From assembly GCA_022072165.1 (NCBI GenBank), contig JAJVIF010000001.1:771353-835352 (forward strand): a DNA stretch of 64,000 nt, written 5' to 3'. A program made the position numbers and the translations under genes. Source of the stretch: a bacterium. Lineage in GTDB: Bacteria; JAJVIF01. The notes under the pieces were generated by a model. The model ran no database searches, had not been told where the DNA came from, and worked only from the letters and a program-made list of their open reading frames with translations. Shown piece after piece: positions 28,007 to 35,788 of the stretch. Each line of letters starts with the position of its first letter. The first letter of the stretch is position 1.

Positions 28007-29170
28007 CTAGCCCCAGATCCCCTGACCGATGGCTCGCTCGGTGAGCTGGGCAAGGATCGCTGTCCGTTCCGAAGGCGAGATTTCAAATGGGGCTTCTGCC
28101 TCGCGCGCCGGTTCCTGATACTCATACTCCCGCCCCTCGAAGTTCCGGAAGCGCCAGGTGTGCCCGCTGCGCGACAGGACATAGTCAGGCGCGACTGGCA
28201 CTTTGCCACCGCCACCGGGGAGGTCGACCACAAACGTCGGGACCGCATAGCCTGTAGTGTGCCCCCGCAACGCCTCGATGATTCGCATCCCGGTAGCGAT
28301 GTCGGTGCGGAAGTGCTCGGCCCCTTCCACCAGATCGCACTGGTAGATGTAGTAAGGGCGCACCCGGCACTTCAACAGCTCGTGCATGAGGGACTTCATC
28401 ACAGCGGGGTCATCATTGATGCCCCGGAGCAGGACCGTCTGCGAGCCCATCGGAACCCCGGCATCGGCGATCCGGTTGAGCGCCTGCCGGGTCTCGGGGG
28501 TCAGTTCATCTGGATGATTGAAGTGGACACTCAGAAAGAAGGGATGATTCCGCCGGAAAATGGCCAGCAGCTCTTCCGTGATGCGGTCAGGCATAAAGAG
28601 CGGTACCCGGGTACCCATCCTGAGGAACTCGATGTGTGGAATGGCCCGGAGCGAATCGAGAATCCACCCGATCTGCGCATCATTCAGGATGAGGGGGTCG
28701 CCGCCGGAGACCAGCACATCACGGATCTCCGGATGCGCTGCGATGTAGTCAAAGGCGGCCTGGAGTTTCGTCCGGCTAAAAGGGACCTGGCCGGACCCCA
28801 CGACCCGCTTGCGGGTGCAGTACCGGCAATAGGCGGCGCAATGATCGGTCGCCAGGAGCAGCACCCGGTCGGGATACCGATGGACCAGGTTCGGGAGGAC
28901 CGAATCACGCTCTTCCCCTAACGGGTCATCCATGTCAGTTGGACTGGGCAACAGTTCGTTGCCGGAAGGGACTACCTGCTGGTAAGCCGCTCTCGAATGC
29001 CGAATCAATTCCATCCAGTGGGGGGTAATGGCAAACCGAAACTGCAACGTGGATTCCAGGATGTCATCCGCGATGTCTGGAGGCATGTCAAGGGAAGTCC
29101 GCAGGGTCTGGACATCCTTGACACGTCGCCGCAATTGATCCTGCCATGACTGGCGATTGGAGGCGGTCAT
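28007..29170 (-). CDS. kamA: Lysine 2,3-aminomutase
   Basis: This radical SAM, PLP-dependent enzyme converts L-lysine to L-beta-lysine. The 387-residue protein carries the cluster motif CAAYCRYC followed by TRKR (the Arg binds substrate carboxylate in characterised KamA). The PLP lysine is in PGGGGK. The two aspartates that bind the lysine side-chain amine in Clostridium subterminale KamA (D293, D330) have counterparts in CDLVEGAEHF and FVVDLPGGGG with the same 37-residue spacing, which favours lysine over glutamate as substrate. ATG 29170 is chosen for GGGAGG five bases upstream; the open frame runs to 29257. It is followed by an ATP-grasp gene. Confidence 0.9.
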   Translation of the reverse strand: MTASNRQSWQDQLRRRVKDVQTLRTSLDMPPDIADDILESTLQFRFAITPHWMELIRHSRAAYQQVVPSGNELLPSPTDMDDPLGEERDSVLPNLVHRYPDRVLLLATDHCAAYCRYCTRKRVVGSGQVPFSRTKLQAAFDYIAAHPEIRDVLVSGGDPLILNDAQIGWILDSLRAIPHIEFLRMGTRVPLFMPDRITEELLAIFRRNHPFFLSVHFNHPDELTPETRQALNRIADAGVPMGSQTVLLRGINDDPAVMKSLMHELLKCRVRPYYIYQCDLVEGAEHFRTDIATGMRIIEALRGHTTGYAVPTFVVDLPGGGGKVPVAPDYVLSRSGHTWRFRNFEGREYEYQEPAREAEAPFEISPSERTAILAQLTERAIGQGIWG

Positions 29171-29217
29171 GACTCCCTCCCTTCCTGCGCCGGTGGCGCG
29201 AGTCGTCCGTAAGCGAG

Positions 29218-29460
29218 GCCCTGCTGAACCACAGGGCAAATAAAAAAGGCCCGGCACTGGTAGCGGCCGCGCGCAGGAACCGATTCCAGCACTCTCCTCA
29301 AGGCGCTGAGCGCCTCCCTGGAGGACTGTCTCTCAGGCAACCGGGAGTCGGATGGGATCTCCAGGCTGCCGTCCCCACCCGTGACGGTTCCTGTCACGGC
29401 GGGTCAGCGATGGACCGGCCCATGAAGACTGGTGGGCCACCAGCCGCTTCATGTCAGTGG
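29218..29460 (-). ncRNA. Candidate structured leader RNA of kamA
   Basis: Between kamA (start 29170) and tktN (start 29689) are 517 bases without a gene. Several inverted repeats lie in the kamA direction. CATGAAG (29421-29427) pairs with CTTCATG (29447-29453), with nested CTGGTG/CACCAG. CCGTGAC/GTCACGG occur at 29379-29399, AGGCGC/GCGCCT at 29301-29315 and CCTCC/GGAGG at 29313-29324. A T-rich run on the minus strand (29246-29238, TTTTTTATT) follows a G+C-rich stretch, then a 6-bp hairpin 29237-29218. This resembles an attenuator-type leader. It does not match the lysine, T-box or cobalamin riboswitch core by eye. No expression evidence exists. Confidence 0.35.
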
Positions 29461-29536
29461 CGTATTGTCGCAGGTTTTGCAGGCGCCGCAAGGGGGGCGA
29501 CCGGGGCTTTTCCTCCATGTGATTCGGCTTGTTGAG

Positions 29537-29552
29537 TGACAGGAGGCTGTCA
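29537..29552. promoter_or_regulatory. 6-bp palindrome in the kamA-transketolase divergent region
   Basis: TGACAG (29537-29542) and CTGTCA (29547-29552) flank GAGG. It lies about 75 bases upstream of the transketolase -10 box and could be an operator for either direction. Confidence 0.25.
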
Positions 29553-29627
29553 TTTGGGAGTGGGTCGGCCCCAGCCCTCAGCGCGACTCAGGCGGCATGG
29601 CTGGAATCGAGCTCCGCACAAACACTC

Positions 29628-29633
29628 TATAAT
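29628..29633 (+). promoter_or_regulatory. -10 box TATAAT upstream of the transketolase genes
   Basis: Consensus TATAAT lies 55 bases before ATG 29689. The ribosome site AAGGAG is at 29678-29683. The -35 region is weak. Confidence 0.45.
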
Positions 29634-29688
29634 CCAGCGGTTGCGCCGCGCACAGGAACGGCGCTACTCGCCTGTCTAAGGAGCCTGC

Positions 29689-30573
29689 ATGCCGGTCCTC
29701 AACCTGTCACATGCGGAGCTGGCGGAGATTGCCCGCCAGATCCGCAAAGACGTCTGTGTCATGACACATGTCGCCAAATCTGGGCACGCGGGTGGTCCCC
29801 TCTCAGCGGCGGACTACACCACCTATCTCCTCTGGAATGCCATGAATCTGGATCCAGAGCACCCCGACATGCCAGACCGGGACCGCTTCATCATCTCCAA
29901 CGGGCACTGCTCCGCCCTCAACTACGCGCTGCTCGCGCATCGGGGCTTTTTCAATCGCTCGTACCTGCTCACCTTCCGATCAACGGAGTCGAAACTCCAG
30001 GGCCATCCCAACCGGCTCAAAGTCCCTGGGCTGGAGGCCTCCACCGGATCACTGGGCCACGGACTCTCCATCGGGCTGGGGATGGCGATGGGACTCAGGC
30101 TAAAGCAGTCTCCCGCCCGGGTCTATGTGAACGTCGGTGATGGCGAACTGCAGGAGGGGTCCTGCTGGGAAGCGATCATGGCCGCTGGGCATTTCAAGCA
30201 GGATAACTTCTGCATGCTGGTTGACTGGAACGACGCGCAGATCGACGGCAAGATGACCGATGTCATGAATATTGAGCCGATTGACAAGAAGCTCGAGGCC
30301 TTTCACTGGCATGTCATCAACGCCGATGGCCACGACTGGGCGGACATCGAGCGCGCCTATCGCGAGCAGCAGGCGGTGACCGGAAAGCCGGTTGCGATCG
30401 TGTTTAAGACGATCATGATGCAGGGCGTTCCCAGCTACGCGGATGACTACCGCTGGCATGGGAAGCCGCTGGACAGCGAATCCCTGACCGTCGCGCTGCG
30501 CGAACTCCACTTCAACGAAACACCCGCTGAGGCGATCGCCTCCTATGGGGAGGTGACCTTCCATGGCCGTTAG
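29689..30573 (+). CDS. tktN: Transketolase, N-terminal (TPP pyrophosphate-binding) subunit
   Basis: Transketolase transfers two-carbon ketol units in the pentose phosphate pathway. This 294-residue subunit has the TPP-binding half: HVAKSGHAGGPLS, SNGHCSALNYALLA, STGSLGHGLSIGLGMA and the Mg-TPP motif GDGELQEG...NDAQIDG. It overlaps the C-terminal subunit gene by 11 bases. Transketolase is split into two genes in many archaea and some bacteria. AAGGAG precedes the ATG. Confidence 0.95.
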   Translation: MPVLNLSHAELAEIARQIRKDVCVMTHVAKSGHAGGPLSAADYTTYLLWNAMNLDPEHPDMPDRDRFIISNGHCSALNYALLAHRGFFNRSYLLTFRSTESKLQGHPNRLKVPGLEASTGSLGHGLSIGLGMAMGLRLKQSPARVYVNVGDGELQEGSCWEAIMAAGHFKQDNFCMLVDWNDAQIDGKMTDVMNIEPIDKKLEAFHWHVINADGHDWADIERAYREQQAVTGKPVAIVFKTIMMQGVPSYADDYRWHGKPLDSESLTVALRELHFNETPAEAIASYGEVTFHGR

Positions 30574-31537
30574 TGACTGGCCCCTGGAGCTGACCCGTGA
30601 GGCCTATGGCCGGACCCTGGTCGAACTGGGGCAGGAGAATCCGCGGATCGTCGTCCTGGATGCCGACCTCGCGGTCTCGACCCTCACGAAGTACTTCCGT
30701 GATGCCTTCCCGGATCGCTTCTTCGAGATGGGCATTGCCGAGCAGAACATGGTGGGGGTCGCCTCCGGGTTGGCCCTGGAGGGGTACATTCCGTTCCTGT
30801 CCAGTTACGCCATGTTTTTGTCGGGTCGGGCGTACGACCAAATCCGACAGGATGTCGACTACCAGCAGACCAATGTCAAGCTGGCCGCCGCCCACGGAGG
30901 CATCAGTGTGGGGCAGGACGGACCGACCCATCAGTCCATGGAAGACCTCGCGGCACTCACCGCTATGGTCAACATGACAGTGATTGTCCCGGCTGACTTC
31001 CACCAGACAAAGAAGCTCGTCCGCTGGGCAGCTGCCTACGATGGACCGGTCTACTTCCGGATGGGACGCGAGAAAGTCCCGATGATCACCGACGAGTCCA
31101 CGCCGTTCGAGTACGGCAAGATGATCCAGCTGGTGGATGGCACCGACTGCACCATCATCGCCACCGGCCTGACCCTCTTCATGGCCATGGAAGCGCAACG
31201 GGAGCTCGCCACCGAGGGGATCAGTGTCCGGGTACTCAATGCGCCATTCCTCAAGCCCATCGATGAAACCGCGATTCTCAAAGCCGCGCAGGAAACCGGC
31301 TGCATTGTGACCGCCGAAGAGCACAACGTCTGGGGCGGCCTCGGATCCATAGTTGCCCGGGTGGTGGTCGGCTCAAAGCACCTGGTGCCGGTGGAGATCG
31401 TCGGAATCAACAACATGTACCTGTCGTCAGGTCCCTGGACCGACCTCATGGAAGTCGCCGGTCTGACAACTTCCCGGGTGAAGGACGCCGTCCGGAGCGC
31501 GATGCGCCGGCGGGATCAGCGGGTGGCCACGGTCTGA
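30563..31537 (+). CDS. tktC: Transketolase, C-terminal (pyrimidine-binding) subunit
   Basis: The 324-residue subunit supplies the pyrimidine-binding and C-terminal domains of the split transketolase. It contains DADLAVSTLTKYF, the FEMGIAEQNMVGVASGLA segment whose Glu activates TPP, and HGGISVGQDGPTHQSMEDLA. The C-terminal domain ends with GGLGSIVARV. It overlaps tktN and probably forms an alpha2beta2 enzyme with it. Confidence 0.95.
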   Translation: MAVSDWPLELTREAYGRTLVELGQENPRIVVLDADLAVSTLTKYFRDAFPDRFFEMGIAEQNMVGVASGLALEGYIPFLSSYAMFLSGRAYDQIRQDVDYQQTNVKLAAAHGGISVGQDGPTHQSMEDLAALTAMVNMTVIVPADFHQTKKLVRWAAAYDGPVYFRMGREKVPMITDESTPFEYGKMIQLVDGTDCTIIATGLTLFMAMEAQRELATEGISVRVLNAPFLKPIDETAILKAAQETGCIVTAEEHNVWGGLGSIVARVVVGSKHLVPVEIVGINNMYLSSGPWTDLMEVAGLTTSRVKDAVRSAMRRRDQRVATV

Positions 31538-31617
31538 TGCTGAACCTGCGCCGGACTGGCAGACTCCCAATTCTGAACTCTCCCTTCGCACACTGTCCCG
31601 CTCCCTCTGGAGGCCTC

Positions 31618-33135
31618 ATGTCCCCGCATCGTTGCTGGTGGCTCGCGCTCGTGTTCATTTTGCTGACCGGATGCGGTGGGGGCACAGGCGGGAATCTGTT
31701 GCAGGCCCCCGCGCCGCTCCTGTCCCGCCTCCTGGATCAGCCCTACGAATGGGACTCCGAGCTGAGTGAGGATGACTGGGTCGCCTGGATCGCAAAGCAG
31801 CCGCAGCCCGATCGCCCGCTGCGGGTGGTCGCCAGCGTCCCGGAAGTCTGGGTGGTGGTGAAGTACACAGGGCGCGAAGCCCTGGCATCGCTCTATCCCG
31901 TGATGCCATTCACTGAACCACCCCAGCTCAAAGCAGGCGAAGAGGTCCGGGTCATCACCGCCGGAACCGCAGGCATCATCAAAGCCTATGCCGAGGGCAA
32001 CGAAGGCGCAGAAGTCGAGATCGACGGCAAAGTCAACACCTATAAACTCAGCGAGCTGGAGTACGTGCTGAACGGTGCGCCATATGAAACATTCGACATC
32101 AACGCTGCAAAGGCCGACGTTGGTGATGGGGGTCGCAAAGCCGAAGCGCTGGCAGCACTGAAGGACGCCGACCTGATAGTCCTGGCGGGAGCCGGCATCG
32201 ATGACTGGATGGCGCCTCTGATCAGCGAGAGTGGGACGTCGGCAGTGGTCGTCGATTTGTCCCGACGGATGAATCATCTGATGACCCAGCGACCGGTGTC
32301 CGCCGAGTCCGGAAGCACCGGCGAACGGAATGGTGTCAAATACGCCACCGCCGAATGCAACGCCTGGTGGATGAGCCTCCGACCAGCATCAGTGGCAGTC
32401 GACTCACTGGACATGCTCATCGGGCACATGGTCCCGAGTAAGGCGACCGACATTACAGGATGGCGCACCAAGTGGCTGGAAGAGCTCGGGGGCCTGGATC
32501 AGACGATGGCCACATTCATGCTCGATGATCCGAAGCTCGATGCCAACAGCGTGATCCCCCGCCGGGTCATCATCGACACCCCGAACCTCGCCTGGTTCTG
32601 CTACCGGTGGGACATGCAGATTGTGGACATCATCAACACCGATTCCCACAAGCCGCCGTCACCTGAACGCATTCGGGAGATTCAGCGCAAAGCGCAGGAG
32701 CAGTATGTCTCGATGATCATCACGACGGCGGGCTACGGCTCCGACGCTGCCCGACAGATCGCGAACGGTCTGACGATCGAGATCATGGAACGAGACCCCA
32801 ACGCCCCCCCCGCCACAAAGACTGAAACGGGCGAAACAAAGGAAGAGTTCAATCCGAACGCCAAGACGACCAAAGTCCCGGTTCCAGTGGTGGAACTGGC
32901 GCTGGGCCTGAATCAGGCGGGACGGGACACGGAGGACTATGTCCCCTTCATGCTCTTCAACTCGCAGAAGCTGGCCCGGAAGTACAAGCCGATCGTGGAT
33001 GGGCTTTATCGGCTAAAAAAGTGGCACGAAGAAAAGAACAAACTGGCGTCCACTGGCGCAACGACACCGGCACCGGCCCCTGAGTCATCGACCAGTGCAC
33101 CGGCAGGCGACGGCTCCGGTGGGGCAAAGTTCTGA
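31618..33135 (+). CDS. TroA/ZnuA-like lipoprotein with apparently lost metal ligands
   Basis: ATG 31618 (TGGAGG at 31608-31613) gives 505 residues with a lipoprotein signal ending in LLTGC (Cys19). Segments resemble metal-ABC substrate-binding proteins: RVVASVPEVW (69-78), ADLIVLAGAGIDDWM (184-198), NAWWMSLRPAS (248-258), VIIDTPNLAWFCYRW (317-331). The His ligands usually found in the second and third of these blocks are Asn here (N248, N323). An extra segment spans ~100-165. No permease or ATPase gene is nearby. The fold is a moderate-confidence guess; the ligand is unknown. Confidence 0.6.
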   Translation: MSPHRCWWLALVFILLTGCGGGTGGNLLQAPAPLLSRLLDQPYEWDSELSEDDWVAWIAKQPQPDRPLRVVASVPEVWVVVKYTGREALASLYPVMPFTEPPQLKAGEEVRVITAGTAGIIKAYAEGNEGAEVEIDGKVNTYKLSELEYVLNGAPYETFDINAAKADVGDGGRKAEALAALKDADLIVLAGAGIDDWMAPLISESGTSAVVVDLSRRMNHLMTQRPVSAESGSTGERNGVKYATAECNAWWMSLRPASVAVDSLDMLIGHMVPSKATDITGWRTKWLEELGGLDQTMATFMLDDPKLDANSVIPRRVIIDTPNLAWFCYRWDMQIVDIINTDSHKPPSPERIREIQRKAQEQYVSMIITTAGYGSDAARQIANGLTIEIMERDPNAPPATKTETGETKEEFNPNAKTTKVPVPVVELALGLNQAGRDTEDYVPFMLFNSQKLARKYKPIVDGLYRLKKWHEEKNKLASTGATTPAPAPESSTSAPAGDGSGGAKF

Positions 33136-33150
33136 CCCTCCCCAACGCGC

Positions 33151-35649
33151 CTACTTACGAAAGGTCACTATCGTCACCCCTGCGCCCCCTTCGGTCGGCT
33201 CCCCCTCCCGGAAGCCAGCCACCAGGGGGTGTTTGCGCAGGACCTCCCAGATCGCGGACCGGAGCTTTAGTGTCCCGATGCCATGGAGCACGGTCGCGGT
33301 CTCCCGCTGCTGGAGATAAGCCCCCTGCAGAAAGTCCTCGAGCTTCTCCAGTCCTTCCAGGACCCGCTCGCCATGCAGGTCGAGCCAGAGGGGCACATTT
33401 ACGGGACGTTCAACATAGAACTCGGTTTTGGGAGCGGGTCGATTCGCCGGACGTGATGCCGGGGCCTCCCCCTTCGCCAGTCGCAGGTCGCTGGTGTCGA
33501 CGGTCAGCCGCTTGCCATCCAGTCCGATCTCTGCCACCGCCCCCTGCTTACGAAACTTGAGGATTTCTCCTTCCCGTTTTAGCAGTGGAATCCAGACCCG
33601 ACTCCCGACCACCAATGGGGCTTCACCAGCGGATGGCGACTCCGGGCTCGTGAGCAGTGCTGCCTCTGGACGATTGCTGGCACGTCGCAGTCCACGCTGC
33701 TGCTCTTCCAGCTGGTGCTTCAGTGACCCAAGCTTCCGGACCTCGGCCTCGGCCTCCGCCTGGGTCTGGATCACAGCTTCCGCAGCCCGACTCTGCTGCG
33801 CGAGACGGGCTACCTTCCGACGGGCATCCTTCAGCATCTCGGCGGTAGCGTCCAGAGCTTCAGTCAGCAGGTGCAGGGTGTATTGCTGCATAGCCAGAAG
33901 GAGTGTCGCCTGATGCTGCTCGCGACGGGCGAAGGCATCCCACCGCAACTCGGCCTGTTCCACTTGCGCTTCCAGCTCCTGGCGTTTTCGCTCCAGGGCC
34001 GGGATTTCCAGCTCCAGCAACCGGAACTGGCGTCCGACCAGCCCCTTGGCCCTGTCTACCACTTCCTGATTCAGGCCCATCTTCTCCGTGACGATGATGG
34101 CGTAGGACGCCCCGACCGCCGGGATCACCAGCCGGAACCGGGGCTCCAGCTTCTCGACATCGAACTCCACCGCCCCACCGATGATGTTCGGATGGCCGCC
34201 GATCACGAGGTTCTTCAGGGCTGGCAGGTGGGTCGTGATGGCAAAGAACGCGCCCGCCTTGAGGAAAACTTCGGTCAGGGCCAGTGCCAGGGCGGACCCC
34301 TCCTGCGGATCAGTCGCCCTGCCGATTTCATCCAATAAAATCAGCGGCTTGAGGCTACCGCTCTTGAGTTCCTGGACATAGTGCAGACAGCGCTTCAGGT
34401 AGGTGACGTGGGCGGAGAAGCTCGACAGATCGAGCTCCAGAGACTGCTGATCGCCGATCTCTGCCATGACTGCCCCAAAGAGTGGCAGCGCGGAGCCTTC
34501 CTTCGCGGGGATAAAGAGTCCGGACTGCGCCATGCAGGCCGAGAGGCCCAGCACTTTGAGCGCGACTGTTTTCCCGCCGGCGTTGGGGCCTGTGATGATC
34601 AGTCCACGCTGCTGATCGCCAAAGCAGATGTCGCTGGCAATGACCCGATCTTTTGCGATGAGGGGGTGCCGGGCTTCCAGCAGCCGAATCTCGGTTCCCG
34701 ACTCCCCGCCAGTCGCGCCCACCCGGGGACGGGTCGCGCGCAGGTCACGGGCCAGCTTCGCCCGAGCGAGAATCAGATCGATCTCGGCGGCGATGGTGAT
34801 ATTGGTGACAATCGCTTCGCCATGCTGTCCCACCAGTTCGGAGAGCTCAATCAGGATCCGTTCAATCTCCTGCTCTTCTTCCAGACGAAGCTGCGCCAGC
34901 TTGTTGTTCGCCTCCACCAGTTCATTAGGCTCAGCCCAGATAGTGGCTCCGGACTCGCTGGTCCCCTGGATGATGACCGGGATCCGTCCCATAGCGCCTG
35001 ACTGAAACGGCAGGACATAGCGCCCGTTGCGGATAGTGAACGAGGGGGTTGACAGGAGGCCGCCCTGATAGAGCTTTTGTGCCAGTCGCTGAGCCTTGTC
35101 GTGAATGTGCCCCTGCTGCTCCTGAATCCCCCGACGAATGCTCTTCAGCGCGGGAGTTGCCGTATCGCGGATGGTTTCTTCGTTCTCGAATGTCGCTTCG
35201 CAACGATTCGCCACCAGATTGGTGAAACTCAGCGCTTGCCCATAGGGCTGCAAGGCGGGATAGCGCCCCTTACATTGCTCCAGCGCGTTCTTCAGCTGAT
35301 TGGTGATCTGGCAAGTCCGTCCGAGGTGGTACAGGGGATGCATCCCCAGGACCCCGCCCTTACTGGCGACGAGAGCCGGCTGCCGCATGTCCCGGAGGCC
35401 GGCGACCGAGAGTCGCTGCTCTTCCCGCCAGAGGAACATTTCCGCCTGCTCGGTCTCATCGAGCCAGCCTTCGATCTCTTCGAGGATGACCGATGGGACC
35501 AGGGCCCGACAATGCCCCGCGCCCAGGCTCGACTCGGCGAAGCCCGCGAGTCGTTGGCGGATTTTGTCGAACTCCAGCGCTCCCAGCGCAAACTGGGGTG
35601 GGTCCGGGACAGTGGTCGTCGGGACGGGCATGGTGTCAGGCGTGCTCAT
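33151..35649 (-). CDS. mutS2: Endonuclease MutS2
   Basis: The 832-residue protein has the MutS core/clamp region, the ABC-type ATPase with Walker A GPNAGGKTVALK and the LLDEIGRATDPQEGSALA Walker B/D-loop, and a long coiled coil (roughly 510-640). The C-terminal Smr nuclease domain has LDLHGERV and LHGIGTLKLR, where the second motif departs slightly from the usual HGKGTGALR. MutS2 acts on recombination intermediates or stalled ribosomes, not mismatch repair. A TATAGT box (35661-35666) lies 11 bases before the ATG, implying a very short leader. Confidence 0.96.
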   Translation of the reverse strand: MSTPDTMPVPTTTVPDPPQFALGALEFDKIRQRLAGFAESSLGAGHCRALVPSVILEEIEGWLDETEQAEMFLWREEQRLSVAGLRDMRQPALVASKGGVLGMHPLYHLGRTCQITNQLKNALEQCKGRYPALQPYGQALSFTNLVANRCEATFENEETIRDTATPALKSIRRGIQEQQGHIHDKAQRLAQKLYQGGLLSTPSFTIRNGRYVLPFQSGAMGRIPVIIQGTSESGATIWAEPNELVEANNKLAQLRLEEEQEIERILIELSELVGQHGEAIVTNITIAAEIDLILARAKLARDLRATRPRVGATGGESGTEIRLLEARHPLIAKDRVIASDICFGDQQRGLIITGPNAGGKTVALKVLGLSACMAQSGLFIPAKEGSALPLFGAVMAEIGDQQSLELDLSSFSAHVTYLKRCLHYVQELKSGSLKPLILLDEIGRATDPQEGSALALALTEVFLKAGAFFAITTHLPALKNLVIGGHPNIIGGAVEFDVEKLEPRFRLVIPAVGASYAIIVTEKMGLNQEVVDRAKGLVGRQFRLLELEIPALERKRQELEAQVEQAELRWDAFARREQHQATLLLAMQQYTLHLLTEALDATAEMLKDARRKVARLAQQSRAAEAVIQTQAEAEAEVRKLGSLKHQLEEQQRGLRRASNRPEAALLTSPESPSAGEAPLVVGSRVWIPLLKREGEILKFRKQGAVAEIGLDGKRLTVDTSDLRLAKGEAPASRPANRPAPKTEFYVERPVNVPLWLDLHGERVLEGLEKLEDFLQGAYLQQRETATVLHGIGTLKLRSAIWEVLRKHPLVAGFREGEPTEGGAGVTIVTFRK

Positions 35650-35788
35650 GGCAGAGGGTCACTATACCCGGCACCGCGTCCTGTGGGGACCCCATGGGGG
35701 GCGATCGAACAGTCACGATGGAATGGAGCGAGTTCCCGGACGAAAGCGGGCACTCAGGACCGGATACGCGGTCTCGGCCATGACGAAG

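Noticed and set aside
27869-28921. 350-codon plus-strand open frame across the ddl-like and kamA genes
   Set aside because: It runs antisense to two genes with conserved motifs and crosses their junction.
29365-29390. GGGTGGGGACGG in the kamA leader as a T-box
   Set aside because: Only a partial match to the T-box core, no convincing UGGN bulge, and the T-run lies more than 100 bases away.
29455-29475. GCCACTG-like sequence in the kamA leader as a cobalamin riboswitch
   Set aside because: The other conserved blocks of the B12 box were not found, and kamA does not use B12.
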